Assembly (NCBI GenBank): GCA_032433765.1
Contig: JAVIAB010000047.1
Coordinates: 13,968,107 to 14,032,106, forward strand
From: Megaustenia siamemsis
Taxonomy: Eukaryota; Mollusca; Gastropoda; Stylommatophora; Ariophantidae
Length of the DNA: 64,000 nucleotides
Reading direction: 5' to 3'
Position numbers and translations under genes: made by a program. Below, one piece after another: positions 1-11,985 of the stretch (the first letter of the stretch is position 1; the number at the start of each line of letters is the position of its first letter). The notes below the pieces were generated by a model, which saw only the letters and a program-made list of their open reading frames with translations, searched no databases and was not told the origin of the DNA.

Positions 1-224
1 ATATTTATATATATTAATATTAAGCTTATTCTAATCACATTGAATGTTCAATAGAAGAATCATAAATGTATTAGGTCTCATCGGAAAGTATCAAATGTGT
101 AAATCCACTAAAGTATCACTATCAAACAGCTGTGAGAGAGATATTAACCACTCCAGTCGTATGAGTAAAGATAGAAAGAATTGAGGATAGAAGGCTAACA
201 AATATCCAGAAACTAAATCATGGA

Positions 225-330
225 GTCAGATGTATTGGACTGTAAGGCGCAAGTACTGAAACTTTGCTGCAAACCACAATGCAAATTTAGGATCATTTAA
301 CGTACTTTTAAGGGCGGACGATGTGGCGAA
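225..330 (+). repeat. Dispersed repeat R3, copy 1
   Basis: This segment aligns by eye with about 59930-60040 on the same strand. Shared blocks include a TCGGATGT-like start, AAGGCGCA, TGCAAAC and the end TTTTAAGGGCGGA. It has no coding potential and its class is unknown. The flanks (1-224 and 331-442) show nothing I recognise. Confidence 0.55.
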
Positions 331-442
331 ACAGTCATCAATAACAGAAGTACATAAATTTATTATTATCCTGTCTACAGCGCTATCATCTTCTTAGGAG
401 TTTGCCTTCTCTGATTCACATTATTATATCATTAATATATTT

Positions 443-865
443 GGTTATATGGTTATGGAAGGCCCCGGTATCACTACAAACGAATTAAAATCCATAATTG
501 CTCAACCGTCCGTGCCAGCGTAATCATCCGAATTAATATCTCATCTCCCAAACAAAGAAAGGTAACTGTAGTACCCATCGTAGCAGTCTCAGCACACGCC
601 AAAAGACATAAGGCGAAACCGCGCAGAAAGTGAACACAGCCATGTGTTTGCTGTCATACAATATCATCATTCATCGTAAACAATTGGAATATCGAAACGT
701 GATCAAAACGGATGTGACACACAGCTCACGGTGTGCACAGAGCACTTAACTCAGTAGCTCCTGCAACAAGCTGGACTTGTTATATGAGGAAACTGCAACA
801 AGGAACACTTTTCGTGAATAGCCTTCAATTGTTCCCGCCACCTATCAACCATATACCGGAAGTTC
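443..865 (+). repeat. Dispersed repeat R1, copy 1
   Basis: This non-coding segment of about 420 bp recurs at 12703-13120 (inverted), 11985-12050 (inverted fragment) and 63648-64000 (direct, cut by the window end). It begins next to a GGTTAT-type hexamer repeat, contains CACAGCTCACGGTGTGCACAG and GAGGAAACTGCAACAA, and ends at CCGGAAGT. The inverted copy is followed, in element sense, by an A-rich run. I see no tRNA boxes or reading frame. It may be a SINE-like or other non-autonomous element. Confidence 0.75.
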
Positions 866-903
866 ACGTCCTCTTGAAAATGATGATCGTTATATTTCAA
901 TTA

Positions 904-904
<1 letters not shown>

Positions 905-970
<66 letters not shown>
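905..970. repeat. (TA)n microsatellite
   Basis: An uninterrupted TA dinucleotide run of about 60 bp just downstream of R1. Open frames through it are low-complexity artefacts. Confidence 0.95.
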
Positions 971-974
<4 letters not shown>

Positions 975-1114
975 TGTCTCAATATATTAATAAAATAACA
1001 CATTTTACGTGTTTGGGATTTGTATGTTTGGGCTTTGTATGTGTCAGAAGGGTTTATTAGACTCCTAGTTTGTACTGAAATGTTGACAAACTTTGCACAG
1101 ATATACTTTTACAT

Positions 1115-3270
1115 AAATTTATAAACTTCTACATATATTAAAAAATTGCTACACACATTAACAAACTTATAAATACATTAACAAATTTAATTAACATTAA
1201 TAATATATACATTAACAAACTTCTGCATACATTAACAAATTTCTGCAAAAACAAACTTCTACATACATTAACAAACTTCTGAAATAACAAACTTCTACAT
1301 ACATTAACAAACTTCTCCATACATTAACATACTTCTGAAATAACAAACTTCTACTTACATAAACATACTTCTGAAATAACAAACTTCTACATACATTAAC
1401 AAACTTCTTTAAAATAACAAACTTCTACTTACATAACATACTTCTGAAATAACAAACTTCTGCATACATTAACATACTTCTGAAATAACAAACTTCTACT
1501 TACATAAACATACTTCTGAAATAACAAACTTCTACTTACATAAACATAATTCTGAAATAACAAACTTATACTTACATTTTCATACTTCTGAAATAACAAA
1601 CTTCTGCTTACATTATCATACTTCTGAAATAACAAATTTATACTTACATTATCATACTTCTGAAATAACAAACTTCTACTTACATTATCATACTTCTGAA
1701 ATAACAAACTTATACTTACATTAACATGTTTCTGCATACATTAACATACTTCTGAAATAACAAACTTCTACTTACATAAACATACATCTGCATACATTAA
1801 CAAACTTCTGAAATAACAAACCTCTACATACATTAACAAACTTCTGAAATAACAAACTTCTGCACACATTAACAAACTTCTGAAATAACAAACTTCTGCA
1901 TACATTAACATACTTCTGAAATAACAAACTTCTACTTACATTAACATACTTCTCTATACATTAACAAACTTCTGAAATAACAAACTTCTGCATACATTAA
2001 GAAACTTCTGAAATAACAAACTTATACTTACATTATCATACTTCTGAAATAACAAACCGTCTGCTTACATTATCATAATTCTGAAATAACAAACTTATAT
2101 TTACATTATCATACTTCTGAAATAACAAACTTATACTTACATTGTCATACTTCTGAAATAACAAACTTCTGCTTACATTAACAAACTTCTGAAATAACAA
2201 ACTTCTACATACATTAACAAACTTCTGCTAACATTAACAAACTTCCGGAATAACAAACTACTACATACATTAACAAACTTCTGAAATAATAAACTTCTAC
2301 ATACATTAACAAACTTCTGAAATAATAAACTTCTACATACATTAACAAACTTCTGAAATAACAAACTTCTACTTACATTAACAAACTTCTGCTTACATTA
2401 ACAAACTTCTGCTTACATTAACAAACTTCTGCTTACATTAACAAACTTCTGCTTACGTTAACAAACTTCTGCTTATATTAACAAACTTCTACTTACATTA
2501 ACAAACTTCTGCTTACATTAACAAACTTCTGCTTACATTAACACACTTCTGCTTACATTAACAAACTTCTGCTTACATTAACAAACTTCTGCTTACATTA
2601 ACAAACTTCTACTTACATTAACAAACTTCTGCTTACATTAACAAACTTCTGATTACATTAACAAACTTCTATTTACATTAACAAACTTCTGAAATAACAA
2701 ACTTCTACATACATTAACAAACTTCTATTTACATTAACAAACTTCTGAAATAAAAAAACTTCTACTTGCATTAACAAACGTCTACTTACATTAACAAACT
2801 TCTGAAATAACAAACTTCTGCATACATTAACACATTTCTGAAATAACAAACTTCTGCATACATTAATACATTTTTGAAATAACAAACTTCTGCACACATT
2901 AACACATTTTTGAAATAACAAACTTCTGCACACATTAACAAATTTCTGAAATAACAAACTTCTACTTACTATAACAAACTTCTACTTACATTAACAAACT
3001 TCTACTTACATTAACAAACTTCTGAAATAACAAACTTCTGCATACATTAACACATTTCTGAAACAACAAACTTCTGCATACATTAACAAATTTCTGAAAT
3101 AACAATCTTCTGCACAAATTAACACATTTCTGAAATAACAAACTTCTGCACAAATTGACACATTTTTGAAATAACAAACTTCTGAATACATTAACAAACT
3201 TCTACATTAACAAAACTTCCACACCAACAAACTTTAACATTTACAAACTTCTACATTATCAAACTGATGC
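1115..3270. repeat. Minisatellite, 36-bp and 20-bp units
   Basis: This tandem array of about 2.15 kb is built from ACATTAACAAACTTCTG-like modules. Most of it has a 36-bp period: an 18-bp half with CTTCTGAAATAACAAA and an 18-bp half with a TACATTAACA-type end. The block at about 2370-2690 has instead a 20-bp period (ACTTCTGCTTACATTAACAA). Because 36 is a multiple of three, 60-100-codon frames run through it on the minus strand; they are periodic and not genes. Confidence 0.95.
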
Positions 3271-3890
3271 AAACATTGACCAACTTTTATAATCTTGATT
3301 ACTAATCAAGATCATGCTGAATTAGCTGTGACCCACATCACGTGCACGACCAGTGCTATCATTGCCTCATGAAAAGCTAAAGTAAATAAGAGCGGACTAT
3401 TTATTGTGAGAACATGTTTTTAATAAATTACCATTGTTATCCTTTGGTCTAAAAATAGAGCTCATGTGATCATATTTCTGTGTACGCTGTGTATATATTT
3501 TTTTTTGTTTTTGAAATATTAAATTTGACCAATGGGAGATGATCTAATATTTTGTGGGACGTTATGAAAACAGGAAGTACTAGGATGTGGAGCGTAATTT
3601 GCATTGTGTCAACGGAACGTGATATTTGTTTACAAATAGGGACTATTTTGTTTCTTTGTTGGCGGAGGGATTATTATGAAGTGCGGGGGAAGTGATGAAG
3701 GTTTAACAGGGCGGAGTGATTTCATGGCATATATTGTTGATGTGATGGCATTAGCATTGATTGGAGTGCGGAGGTAGGGGTGAGGGAGCTGGAGAGGGGA
3801 AAGGAGAGACAGGAAAGAAGCTATAGAATGGAGATTAAACAAATAAAATCAATTATTCATCATCAGCGTTCTCCAAAATTATAACACATT
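3271..3890. other. Non-coding spacer, no recognised feature
   Basis: This is single-copy-looking, A+T-rich sequence between two minisatellites. A 70-codon minus-strand frame (3630-3842) is low-complexity, has no recognisable domain and is not called as a gene. Confidence 0.5.
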
Positions 3891-3894
3891 CTAT

Positions 3895-4475
3895 TTCTTC
3901 AAAATTCAACCCATCCCTCTTACACTTCACCAAATTTCAACCCATCCACTCTTATACTTATTCAAAATTCAACCCATCTACTCTTACACTTATTAAAAAT
4001 TCAACACATCCACTCTTATGCTCATTCAAAATTCAACACATCCACTCTTATACTTCACCAAAATTCAACCGATCCACTCTTATACTTCATCAAAATTCAA
4101 CTCATCCACTCTTATACTTCACCAAAATTCAACCGATCCACTCTTATACTTCATCAAAATTCAACCCATCCACTCTTATACTTATTCAAAATTCAACCCA
4201 TCCACTCTTACACTTCATCAAAATTCAACACATCCACTCTTACACTTATTCAAAATTCAACCCATCTACTCTTACACTTATTCAAAATTCAACCCATCTA
4301 CTCTTATATTTATTCAAAATTCAACCCATCTACTCTTACACTTATTCAAAATTCAACACATCCACTCTTACACTTATTCAAAATTCAACCCATCCACTCT
4401 TATACTTATTCAAAATTCAACACATCCACTCTTACACCTATTCAAAATTCAATCCATCCACTCTTATACTTATTC
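3895..4475. repeat. Minisatellite, 32-bp unit
   Basis: About 18 tandem copies of a 32-bp unit containing CCATCCACTCTTATACTTA followed by TTCAAAATTCA. The period is not a multiple of three. The 168-codon frame over it therefore reads all three phases in turn and repeats every 32 residues, as expected of an artefact. Confidence 0.95.
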
Positions 4476-4477
4476 AA

Positions 4478-5225
4478 AATCTCTTCAGGAAGAGAGGAGT
4501 GTTTTAGTAAATTTTGTTGCATAAAAGGAGGAGTGTTTAAGTAAATTTTGTTGTAATAACGAGAGGAGTGTCTTAGTAAATTTTGTTGTGAAAAGAGAGG
4601 AGTGTTTTAGTAAATTTTGTTGTTAAAAAAGAGGAGTGTTTTAGTAAATTTTGTTGTTAAAAGAGATGAGTGTTTTAGTAAATTTCGTTGTTAAAAGAGA
4701 GGAGTGTTTTAGTAAATTTTGTTGTGAAAAGAGAGGAGTGTTTTAGTAAATATTTTTTTATATATAAAGAGGAGTGTTTTAGTTAATTACATTTTGTTTT
4801 AAAAAAGGGGAGTGTTTCGGTATTTCTGTTATATAAAGAGAGGAGTGGTTTAGGAAAGTTTTCTATTAAAGAGAGAGGAGTGTTTTAGTAAAGTTTATTG
4901 TAAAATGAGAAGAGTGTTTTAGTAAAGGTTAGTGTAGAAAAGAGAGGAGTGTTTTAGTAAAGGTTATTGTAAAAAGAGAGCAGTGTTTTAGTAAAGGTTA
5001 TTGTAAAAAGAGAGCAGTGTTTTAGTAAAGGTTATTGTAAAAAGAGAGGAGTGTTTTAGTAAAGGTTATTGTAAAAAGAGAGCAGTGTTTTAGTGAAGGT
5101 TATTGTAAAAAGAGAGGAGTGTTTTAGTAAAGGTTATTGTAAAAAGAGAGCAGTGTTTTAATAAAGGTTATTGTAAAAAGAGAGGAGTGTTTTGGTGGTA
5201 TTTTTTTCAGGAAGAGAGGAGTATC
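4478..5225. repeat. Minisatellite, about 34-bp unit with two subfamilies
   Basis: About 22 tandem units share AGAGGAGTGTTTTAGTAAA. Units up to about 4780 continue with TTTTGTTGT. Units from about 4900 continue with GGTTATTGTAAAAAG and are nearly identical to each other, so the right half was homogenised more recently. A CTTCAGGAAGAGAGGAGTG-like motif marks both ends of the array (about 4480 and 5205). Confidence 0.93.
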
Positions 5226-5605
5226 TCTTTTAAGAAATTGGAAGGAGGAATGTGTTTTAGTAAAAAGTGGAAGATTATTCTCGTTCTTTGTTAACTCGAC
5301 GATTGCTTCCCTTTATGTCCGCCCTTTGAAAGTAAGTCTTCGTGAATGCGTTGTGTCGCTAATTAAGATCAAAACGTACCATCTCTGATGGTCAGCCCGA
5401 CATATCCATCACTGACATGATGTTTTTGGGGGCACTGATCTGACTTTTCACTTGTATCCCTTTGCGTTCGGTTAAACTATTTAATGAATTTACAGAAACA
5501 CCACTGGGAGGTGGAGCAGGGTCTAGATCAGCTTGTTAGTCTCCGACTCTAACACACACAGTTAGCTATGAGTCGCTGGCTGATCTCAGCTCAGGTGCCG
5601 GGGAG
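5226..5605. other. Non-coding spacer
   Basis: No open frame, RNA gene or repeat is recognised in this stretch between two tandem arrays. Confidence 0.45.
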
Positions 5606-5608
5606 CGT

Positions 5609-5836
5609 CTAAAATAGGAGATGGGTTATTTTTCTGTTAAGACATTTCTCTAGAAACAAAGTGTAAAATAGTAGATGGGTTATTTTTCTGTTAAGAAATT
5701 TCTCTAGAAACAAAGTGTAAAATAGGAGATGGGTTATTTTTCTGTTAAGAAATTTCTTTAGAAACAAAGTGTAAAATAGGAGATGGGTTATTTTTCTGTT
5801 AAGAAATTTCTTTAGAAACAAAGTGTAAAATAGTAG
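5609..5836. repeat. Tandem repeat, 54-bp unit x 4
   Basis: Four nearly identical 54-bp units contain GGAGATGGGTTATTTTTCTG and TTTCTCTAGAAACAAAG. The minus-strand frame repeats every 18 residues and is an artefact of the period. Confidence 0.95.
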
Positions 5837-6085
5837 ATGGATTCAGAACCAGAAACTCTGCGGAACAGGTCCCGTGAGCACGGTTTTTATTTTTTTTTTA
5901 AAGAGAAATCACGACTGGTGGGACTACCGTTGTCAGGACTTCGCCTACCATCGTAAGGCAATTGTTGAATTGTAAACCACTGACCTAAACCAGTGGTGGT
6001 CAAATGGCAGCCCGCCAGCCTATTTTTAAATTTTTTTTTTTTTTTTGCCTTTGAGGCTTCTTTAGAAGCTACTATATACTTCTTC

Positions 6086-6260
6086 CCAGCGTTTAATGGG
6101 TTCCGGATTTTTTTCTGGGAAAGTAATCCCGCACGGGCGTAATACCGACCACATTACCCAAAAAATCATGTACCAATTGTTTGTAAAATTTATGGTCACT
6201 AAAACCATATTCCCTATACGTCATTTGGCGTGACGGCGGTACTTTACTTTACTTTTTTAT
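6086..6260 (+). mobile_element. SINE1, 5'-truncated
   Basis: The body and 3' end of SINE1: a CAGCGTTTAATGGGTTCCGG core, TTTTTTTCTGGGAAAGTAA, the CACGGGCGTAATACCGACCA block, and a tail with GGCGTGACGG then GGTACTTTACTTTACTTTT. The tRNA-like head present in full copies (such as 25201-25464) is missing. The tail abuts the 3' tail of the minus-strand LINE at 6290-7650. Confidence 0.85.
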
Positions 6261-6289
6261 ATTCTTCTACTTTCCTTCATCATCTGCCT

Positions 6290-7650
6290 TTCAGCGTCGA
6301 GGGGAGATATAATTTGTGGTGTTTTGCTCTTCTGTTCGCCACTGCTACTGTTGTTTCCTAGTCTTTTTAATATTCAATCGATCAATCTTTTTGGTGGTCG
6401 ACTCTTGGGTCTGGTGTTCTCACAACGTTTGTTGAAGGCTCGTTGTGTTGTGTTTTGATCTTTCTGCCTTGTCACGTGGCGAAACCATTTATCTGTATTT
6501 TATCCATATATAATTTATATATTCTATGGAGGTGGCTATTCCTAGCTTTTTTCTCAGTTCTTCATTTATGTCTGATCTTATCTCTCAGACAGTTTCCTGT
6601 CATTCGTCTAATACATTTCATCACAGTAGAGGTTATTTTTCTTATTTTTCTTGCATCTAGGGTCCAGGTCTGGCATTGGTAGCACAACATTGGGATGAGG
6701 ATTGCATTGTACAGTGCTCGTTTTGCCTCCATAGTTATTTCCTTGTTGGACAAAAGTGGTGATAACTGTCCAATGATTTGACAAGCTTTGTTGCATCTTG
6801 ATTCTATCTCTGCGATTTGAGAATTATCCTTTGTCATTTAACTTCCTGGGTATTTGAATTCCTCTACTTGTTTTAGTTGCCTGCCTTCTATATAGTAATG
6901 TTGATGTTCTGTTTATTTTTGGCGACATTCATGACTTCTGTTTTGTTGATGTTGATTTTCATGTTGTATTTTGTGCCTCAGATGTTGAGTTTGTTTAAGT
7001 GTTCTTGTAGGTCATCTATTGTTTCATGTATTAGTGCCTGGTCGTCTGCAAATAAAAGCTCGTTGATCTCCTCTGTCTCTGATGGGTTGGCTAGCTTGCA
7101 TATATAGTTCATGTATGTAATAAACAGTAGGGGGGATATTACGCACCCCTGTCTTACACCTGATCTAACTGTGATCTGAGTAGCCTACTGCTGTTCTGAC
7201 CCTGCAGCTGCTGTTGATGTAGAGACTTTTAATAAGGTTGGTTAGATGTTGGCTTACTCCGTATGTTGTTAGTATCTCCCACAGTTGTTCTCTGTTTACT
7301 CTGTTGAATGCTTTTTCCTGGTCAATGAAGGCTATGTATAAGTTTTGATTGTGTTCTGTCGTTTTTTCTGCAAGCTGTTTTAGTGTGAATAGTGCGTCGG
7401 TACATCCTCTGTTTTTTTTCGGAAACCCATTTAAGAATCGCTTAACTGTAGTTCTATTATTGGTCTCAGCCTTTTTTCCAAGATTTTGGCTTTTTTCCAA
7501 GCCTTCCGACATGGCTGAGAAGAGATATACCTCTATATTGATTGCAGTCTCTTTTGCTACCTTTTTTTCCCACATATGTACGATGATTGCCTGTTGCCAG
7601 TCTTCTGGGGGTTGTTGTTGATGCCATGCTGCATTAAATAGTGCTAATAT
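6290..7650 (-). mobile_element. LINE (RTE/CR1-like) reverse transcriptase remnant, copy A
   Basis: Reading the minus strand from about 7650, the translation shows the start of an RT domain (LFNAAWH, PEDWQQAI), then GCTDALFTLKQLAEKTTEH, motif A FIDQEKAFNRVNRE, motif B GVRQGCVISPLLF and motif C FADDQALIHE. Next come a thumb/C-terminal part with EAKRALYNAILIPMLCY and KCIRRMTGNCLRDKI, and a 3' region matching the GRPRKRW tail of copy B. At least two in-frame stops follow the FADD box, so it is a pseudogene. The endonuclease is absent (5' truncation). Clade is assigned from motif style only. Confidence 0.88.
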
Positions 7651-8467
7651 ATTAAATATCTATAAAAAAAAACAAGATTCCAGTCTGTTTAAAAAAAAAA
7701 AAAAGAAGAAGAAATTATGGATGCAGACAATAGTCAAAGGCTTTGTCTACATTTGACGCTGTAAGGTTATTGTCCTGACAGTGTCACGTTATAGCGTGCA
7801 AGTATTATTATTTAAGACTAACTCATATTATGTCCTCTGCTAGTATAATGATATTTAATATATACTGTCCAAATGACAAATTACTGAAGCTGGAGTCAAT
7901 GGAAATAAAACCATCAAAGTGTCTGGTAGTAGGAGACTTTAACAACCACTCTGAAAGATGGGGATATAAGGAGTTCAATGTTCGAGGTGAAGAAATGGAA
8001 GAATGGGAAATAGACAACAACCTATTCCTCATAAACTCTAGGGAGGACCCCCCCCCCCCAACCTTCTACTCAAGAAGGTGGAAAACAACTTCCACTCCCG
8101 ACCTAGCATTTGCAACTGGAGACATATCTATCAAAATAACCAGAAAAGTGCTGAACCAACTTGGAGATAGTTATCGTAGACCAGTCAAACTTTCAGTGGC
8201 TCTTGCTCACAAACAGGAGTTGCAAATACCTCTTCCCCGCTGGAACTATAAGAGAGCAGATTGTGCAAGTTTGCCAGGCTCACTGATGCATATACTGCGC
8301 CTATCAACAGCCACGAAAAGAAGGTCAATAATATGATAGAGCGGTTAACAAATGAAATCCTGAGAGCTGCTAAAGAATCCATTCCTAGAGGAGCAAGAAG
8401 AAACTACAAGCCATACTGGAGCAAGGAAATACAAAGACTAGAAGAGGAACTGGACTCTGCCCGAGAA

Positions 8468-8755
8468 CTAGCTGAAACATCACACACCACAGAGAGCAAT
8501 ATTACCTACAAAGCAGCCTCGGCCAAATACAGAAGAGAAGTAGCTGAATCATCACACAGCACAGAGAGCAACATTACCTACAAAGCAGCCTCAGCCAAAT
8601 ACAGAAGAGAAGTAGCTGAATCATCACACAGCACAGAGAGCAACATTGCCTACAAAGCAGCCTCTGCCAAATACAGAAGAGAAGTAGCTGAATCATCACA
8701 CAGCACAGAGAGCAACATTGCCTACAAAGCAGCCTCGGCCAAATGCAGACGTGAG
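8468..8755 (+). repeat. 72-bp in-frame tandem repeat x 4 inside the LINE
   Basis: Four tandem copies of a 24-residue module (AESSHSTESNITYKAASAKY plus RREV) lie between the endonuclease and RT domains. The unit is a multiple of three, so the frame is kept. The copies differ by only a few substitutions, pointing to recent expansion of a once single-copy linker. Confidence 0.93.
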
Positions 8756-10945
8756 GTCATGATATCAGCAAGACAGAGCTGGAAAGACAAAACAGAGAGA
8801 CTTAATCTAGACAAAATGGTCATAAACTATGGAAACTTGCGAAAGCTCTGAGCGACGAAAACAACTGCCGACCTCCAATATCATTAACACACAATCAGAA
8901 CATCCTCACAGGCAAAAGGACAGCAAATCTACTGATAGAGACTTACAAAAACATTCGTAGAATAAACATTCCAATAGACAAACAGAAGGCTGCAAGACGG
9001 GAAAACCAAGATGCAAAACACATGCCTTTAGCACCAAAAGAGCATGAGACGACCATCTTTACCCCAACTGAATTAGATGTTGCCCTCAAAGGATTGAAGC
9101 TGAAAGGTCCCCCTGGTAAAGATGGAATCTCCAACGAAATGTTCCTAAATCTGGGACAGAAAGCCAAGAGCCAGCTTCTAAGGATAATAAATGCTAGCTG
9201 GAAGAGAGGTCATGTGCCGGCAATCTGGAAAGAAGCTATTATGGTGCCCATCCTCAAGCGTGGAAAAGACCCACTAGACCCAAGTAGCTATAGACCAATT
9301 AGCTTACTGAGCTGACTGAGTAAACCTTTTCGGTAAGGCTTGTTAACAGAAGACCCATGTGGCATTTGGAGACACAACTACAAATCGTGCCACAACAAAG
9401 TGGCTTCCGTCAGCACAGATCAACTGAAGACCTGACACCTATATCGCACAGGAAAAAGAAGACGCTCTATAAGAAAAGACACACACACACACACCGGCAG
9501 TGTGGGTCGACATGGAGAAGGCTTTTGATAGGGTATGGAGAGAAGGATTAAAGAACAAGCTTCTCAGACTTGACATCCAAGGCCGTTTATTCAATTGGGT
9601 CTCTCAATACCTTCAGGTTAGAACGGCCAGAGTACAAGTTCAAGGTCAATTAAGTAAGAAGGTCTCTATCAAACAAGATGTCCCACAAGACGGAATCTTG
9701 TCCCCAACACTCTTTTTAATTTTCATAAATGACATCGTAATGGACATTCCACCCACTATACACTCAGCAATATACGCAGATGATCTGGCGTTATGGGCTC
9801 GCGAGGAAAGTGAGTCGGTGGGTGGACCCAGGATGCAAGATGCCCTAGGTGAACTTGAAAAATGGACGAACACCTGGTTCTTACCAATTAACGAAAAAAC
9901 AACTACATATACAATTTTCAGCCTATCAAGAAACACACTCTCTGCAAACTTGAAGATAAAAGACCATACACTCCATATTGACCAAAACCCAACATATTTT
10001 GGCGTCACCATGAATCGCAGAATGACTTGGAAAAATCAGATAGACAGAGCAAGAAAAAAGCCAGAAAACGAACTAATATTATGAAGAAATTGGCAGGAAC
10101 GGACTGGGGAGCAGACAGCAATATTTTGAAAAGACACTACGTAGGAAGAGTCAGACCAGTTCTAGAGTATGGAGTCACAGCCTATGGCTTCCAAATCACA
10201 CCTTAGCAAAATTAACAGAACACAGAACCAAGCTGCCCGTATCATCACTGGTGCTATAAAATCTACACCTATCAAGACTCTAGAAACAGTAACAGGTTTA
10301 CAACCCTTAGATGACAGACGGGTCACTAAAGTATTGCAACAAGCGGAGAAATATAGAAGGGTCCTTAGCCACCCCATGCACCAAAGAATAGCTGGTTCCG
10401 GAATTGTAAGACTAAAGAGGAGCAACTTCGCTACAATTGTCAATGAACTAACTACTGGAGACCCAGTACTTTCCCAAACAATATCGAAACCCTTGGGCCC
10501 ATCTGGTATGTCTCCTCATGGAAAACATAAAATACCAGAACTTCAGAAAAATATAGCAGGAATCATGAAAAAAGGCATCCAATCAGACACATAAAGAAAA
10601 CACGTAGCAGAAAAACACATACACGATACCTACTAATAGGACTCTTTGTCCCACATATACACAGATGGCTCTGCTACAAATGCCAACATAAATGGAGGGG
10701 GAGGTGTGTTCTTGACGCAGAATAATCAGGACGAGATCACCAAGTCAATAGCTTCTGGAAAATTCTGGACAATATGGCTACAAAACATGTTCTGCAGGAT
10801 TTCCCCCAGTACACAGTCTTGAGAAGAGCAATGTGGTCCACACCCACCTCCCTTGAAGAGAAACTATATGGGGCAATCGATTCACTTAAACAGACAGCTG
10901 ACTTCATGAGAGAGTCTGGAATCCTACTCTGTTTGAGTCTTGATC

Positions 10946-10948
<3 letters not shown>

Positions 10949-10990
<42 letters not shown>

Positions 10991-10999
10991 GAGAGAGAG
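10949..10999 (+). repeat. (GA)n run at the LINE 3' end
   Basis: A GA dinucleotide run of about 50 bp begins directly after the conserved LINE end TCTTGATCGCAGA. Other copies end in different simple repeats at the same point: CAGA at about 26065 and GAA at about 62285. Confidence 0.9.
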
Positions 11000-11404
11000 A
11001 TATCATGTCCTTTTTTGCCGATGCTAAAAAGTTAGGCTCTATGGTTCTGGCCTTTGTTATAACCCGGCTCTCCGTCAAGCTTAAGTTGGCCACCAATGGG
11101 CTGGCCCATTATACAGCCAAAACAATGCTGGGGTGATGGACACGTTTATCCACTTATTTATTTTTATTATTATATTTTTTAAACGAAATTTCTTTACAAA
11201 TAAAGTTTACAAATAAAACAAACGGTATAATTATGATGCATGAAACATCTATAAGAGAAAATGAAAACTAGCACAAATGATGAAGCATTCTCAATTGAGT
11301 TACATGCAAGTTTGTCTTAACAACAAACATCAAGTTTTAAGAAATAAAAACACAGTAGTACCAATCAATATAGACAATGTCACGACCACAGATAAACATG
11401 GTAG
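11000..11404. other. Spacer, no recognised gene
   Basis: Unique-looking A+T-rich DNA. It ends in an ATC/TGA trinucleotide run (11410-11437), which is the tail of the neighbouring minus-strand RTE copy. Confidence 0.4.
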
Positions 11405-11985
11405 ATGCAGCACTTCATCATCATCATCATCATCATCAAGTGCCATCTTCGCAACGAAGATTGGCTACCATGGATCGTCATTCCACTCTATGTCTTGCTT
11501 TGATGGTGCAGGTTGTCATAAATTGACTTGTCCATCTTTTGATGTTACTCGTCCATGTTAGTCTTGGTCTGTCTCTGCCTCTTTTACTTTGTATTTTCCC
11601 TTCCAATATTACTTTTAGTAGGCTGTTGTGTCTTTTAACGTGCCCCAACAATTTCATTTGTTTTGTCTTAATTGTATTTAGTAGTTCTCTTTTTATTTTC
11701 AGTTGTTTTAAAACTTCATCGTTTGTTTTCTTTTCTTTCCATCCAATTCTACCTATTCTTCTATAAATCCACATTTCAAAGGCTTCAATTTTCTGTTCTG
11801 TTTTCTTGTCTAATGTCCCTGTTTCTGCACCATACAGGTATATTGAGAAGATGTAACATTTTGCTATTCTTAACTTCAGCCAAACTGTTATTTGTTTTGT
11901 TGTTAATATATTTTTCATGGCATTAAAATTACTTCTTCCCATACCTATTCTTTTGTTTATTTCAATTTTACATTTTAGTTTACAG
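11405..11985 (-). mobile_element. RTE-like LINE, 5'-truncated 3' half
   Basis: The minus-strand translation gives the RT C-terminal region: YLYGAETGTLDKKTEQKIEA, FEMWIYRRIGRIGWKEKKT, KTKQMKLLGHVKRH and RPRLTWTSNIKRW. It ends at a GATG-rich trinucleotide tail, a style typical of RTE elements. About 150 codons are open from 11942 down to 11478. The catalytic RT motifs lie upstream and are missing through 5' truncation. The same family recurs at 17761-18131. Its 5' edge abuts an R1 fragment. Confidence 0.85.

Larger units (their letters stand above)
7815..10999 (+). mobile_element. I/Jockey-like LINE, near-complete pol region, decayed
   Basis: The domains follow the order expected of an I/Jockey-type pol. 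The C-terminal half of an APE endonuclease (7840-8190) shows GDFNNHSERWGY and STPDLAF. A linker with a 72-bp tandem expansion follows (8468-8755). The RT (about 9020-10080) shows GPPGKDGISNEMF, SYRPISLL, motif A VDMEKAFDRVW, motif B VPQDGILSPTLF and motif C YADDLALW. A thumb region (10080-10590) shows YVGRVRPVLEYG and QNQAARIITGA. RNase H begins at about 10655 with YTDGSATNA. At about 10765 the sequence jumps to the C-terminal tail (KHVLQDFPQY, EEKLYG), so most of RNase H is deleted. The endonuclease SDH motif reads SYR and motif B carries QDG instead of QGG. Frameshifts at about 8250, 9315 and 10080 and these changes make it inactive. Confidence 0.9.

Noticed and set aside
1115..3270. Possible CRISPR-like array
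   Set aside because: Repeats are contiguous with no unique spacers, and the context is an animal genome with LINEs and SINEs.
4018..4524. A 168-codon plus-strand frame
   Set aside because: It is the 32-bp minisatellite read through three phases.
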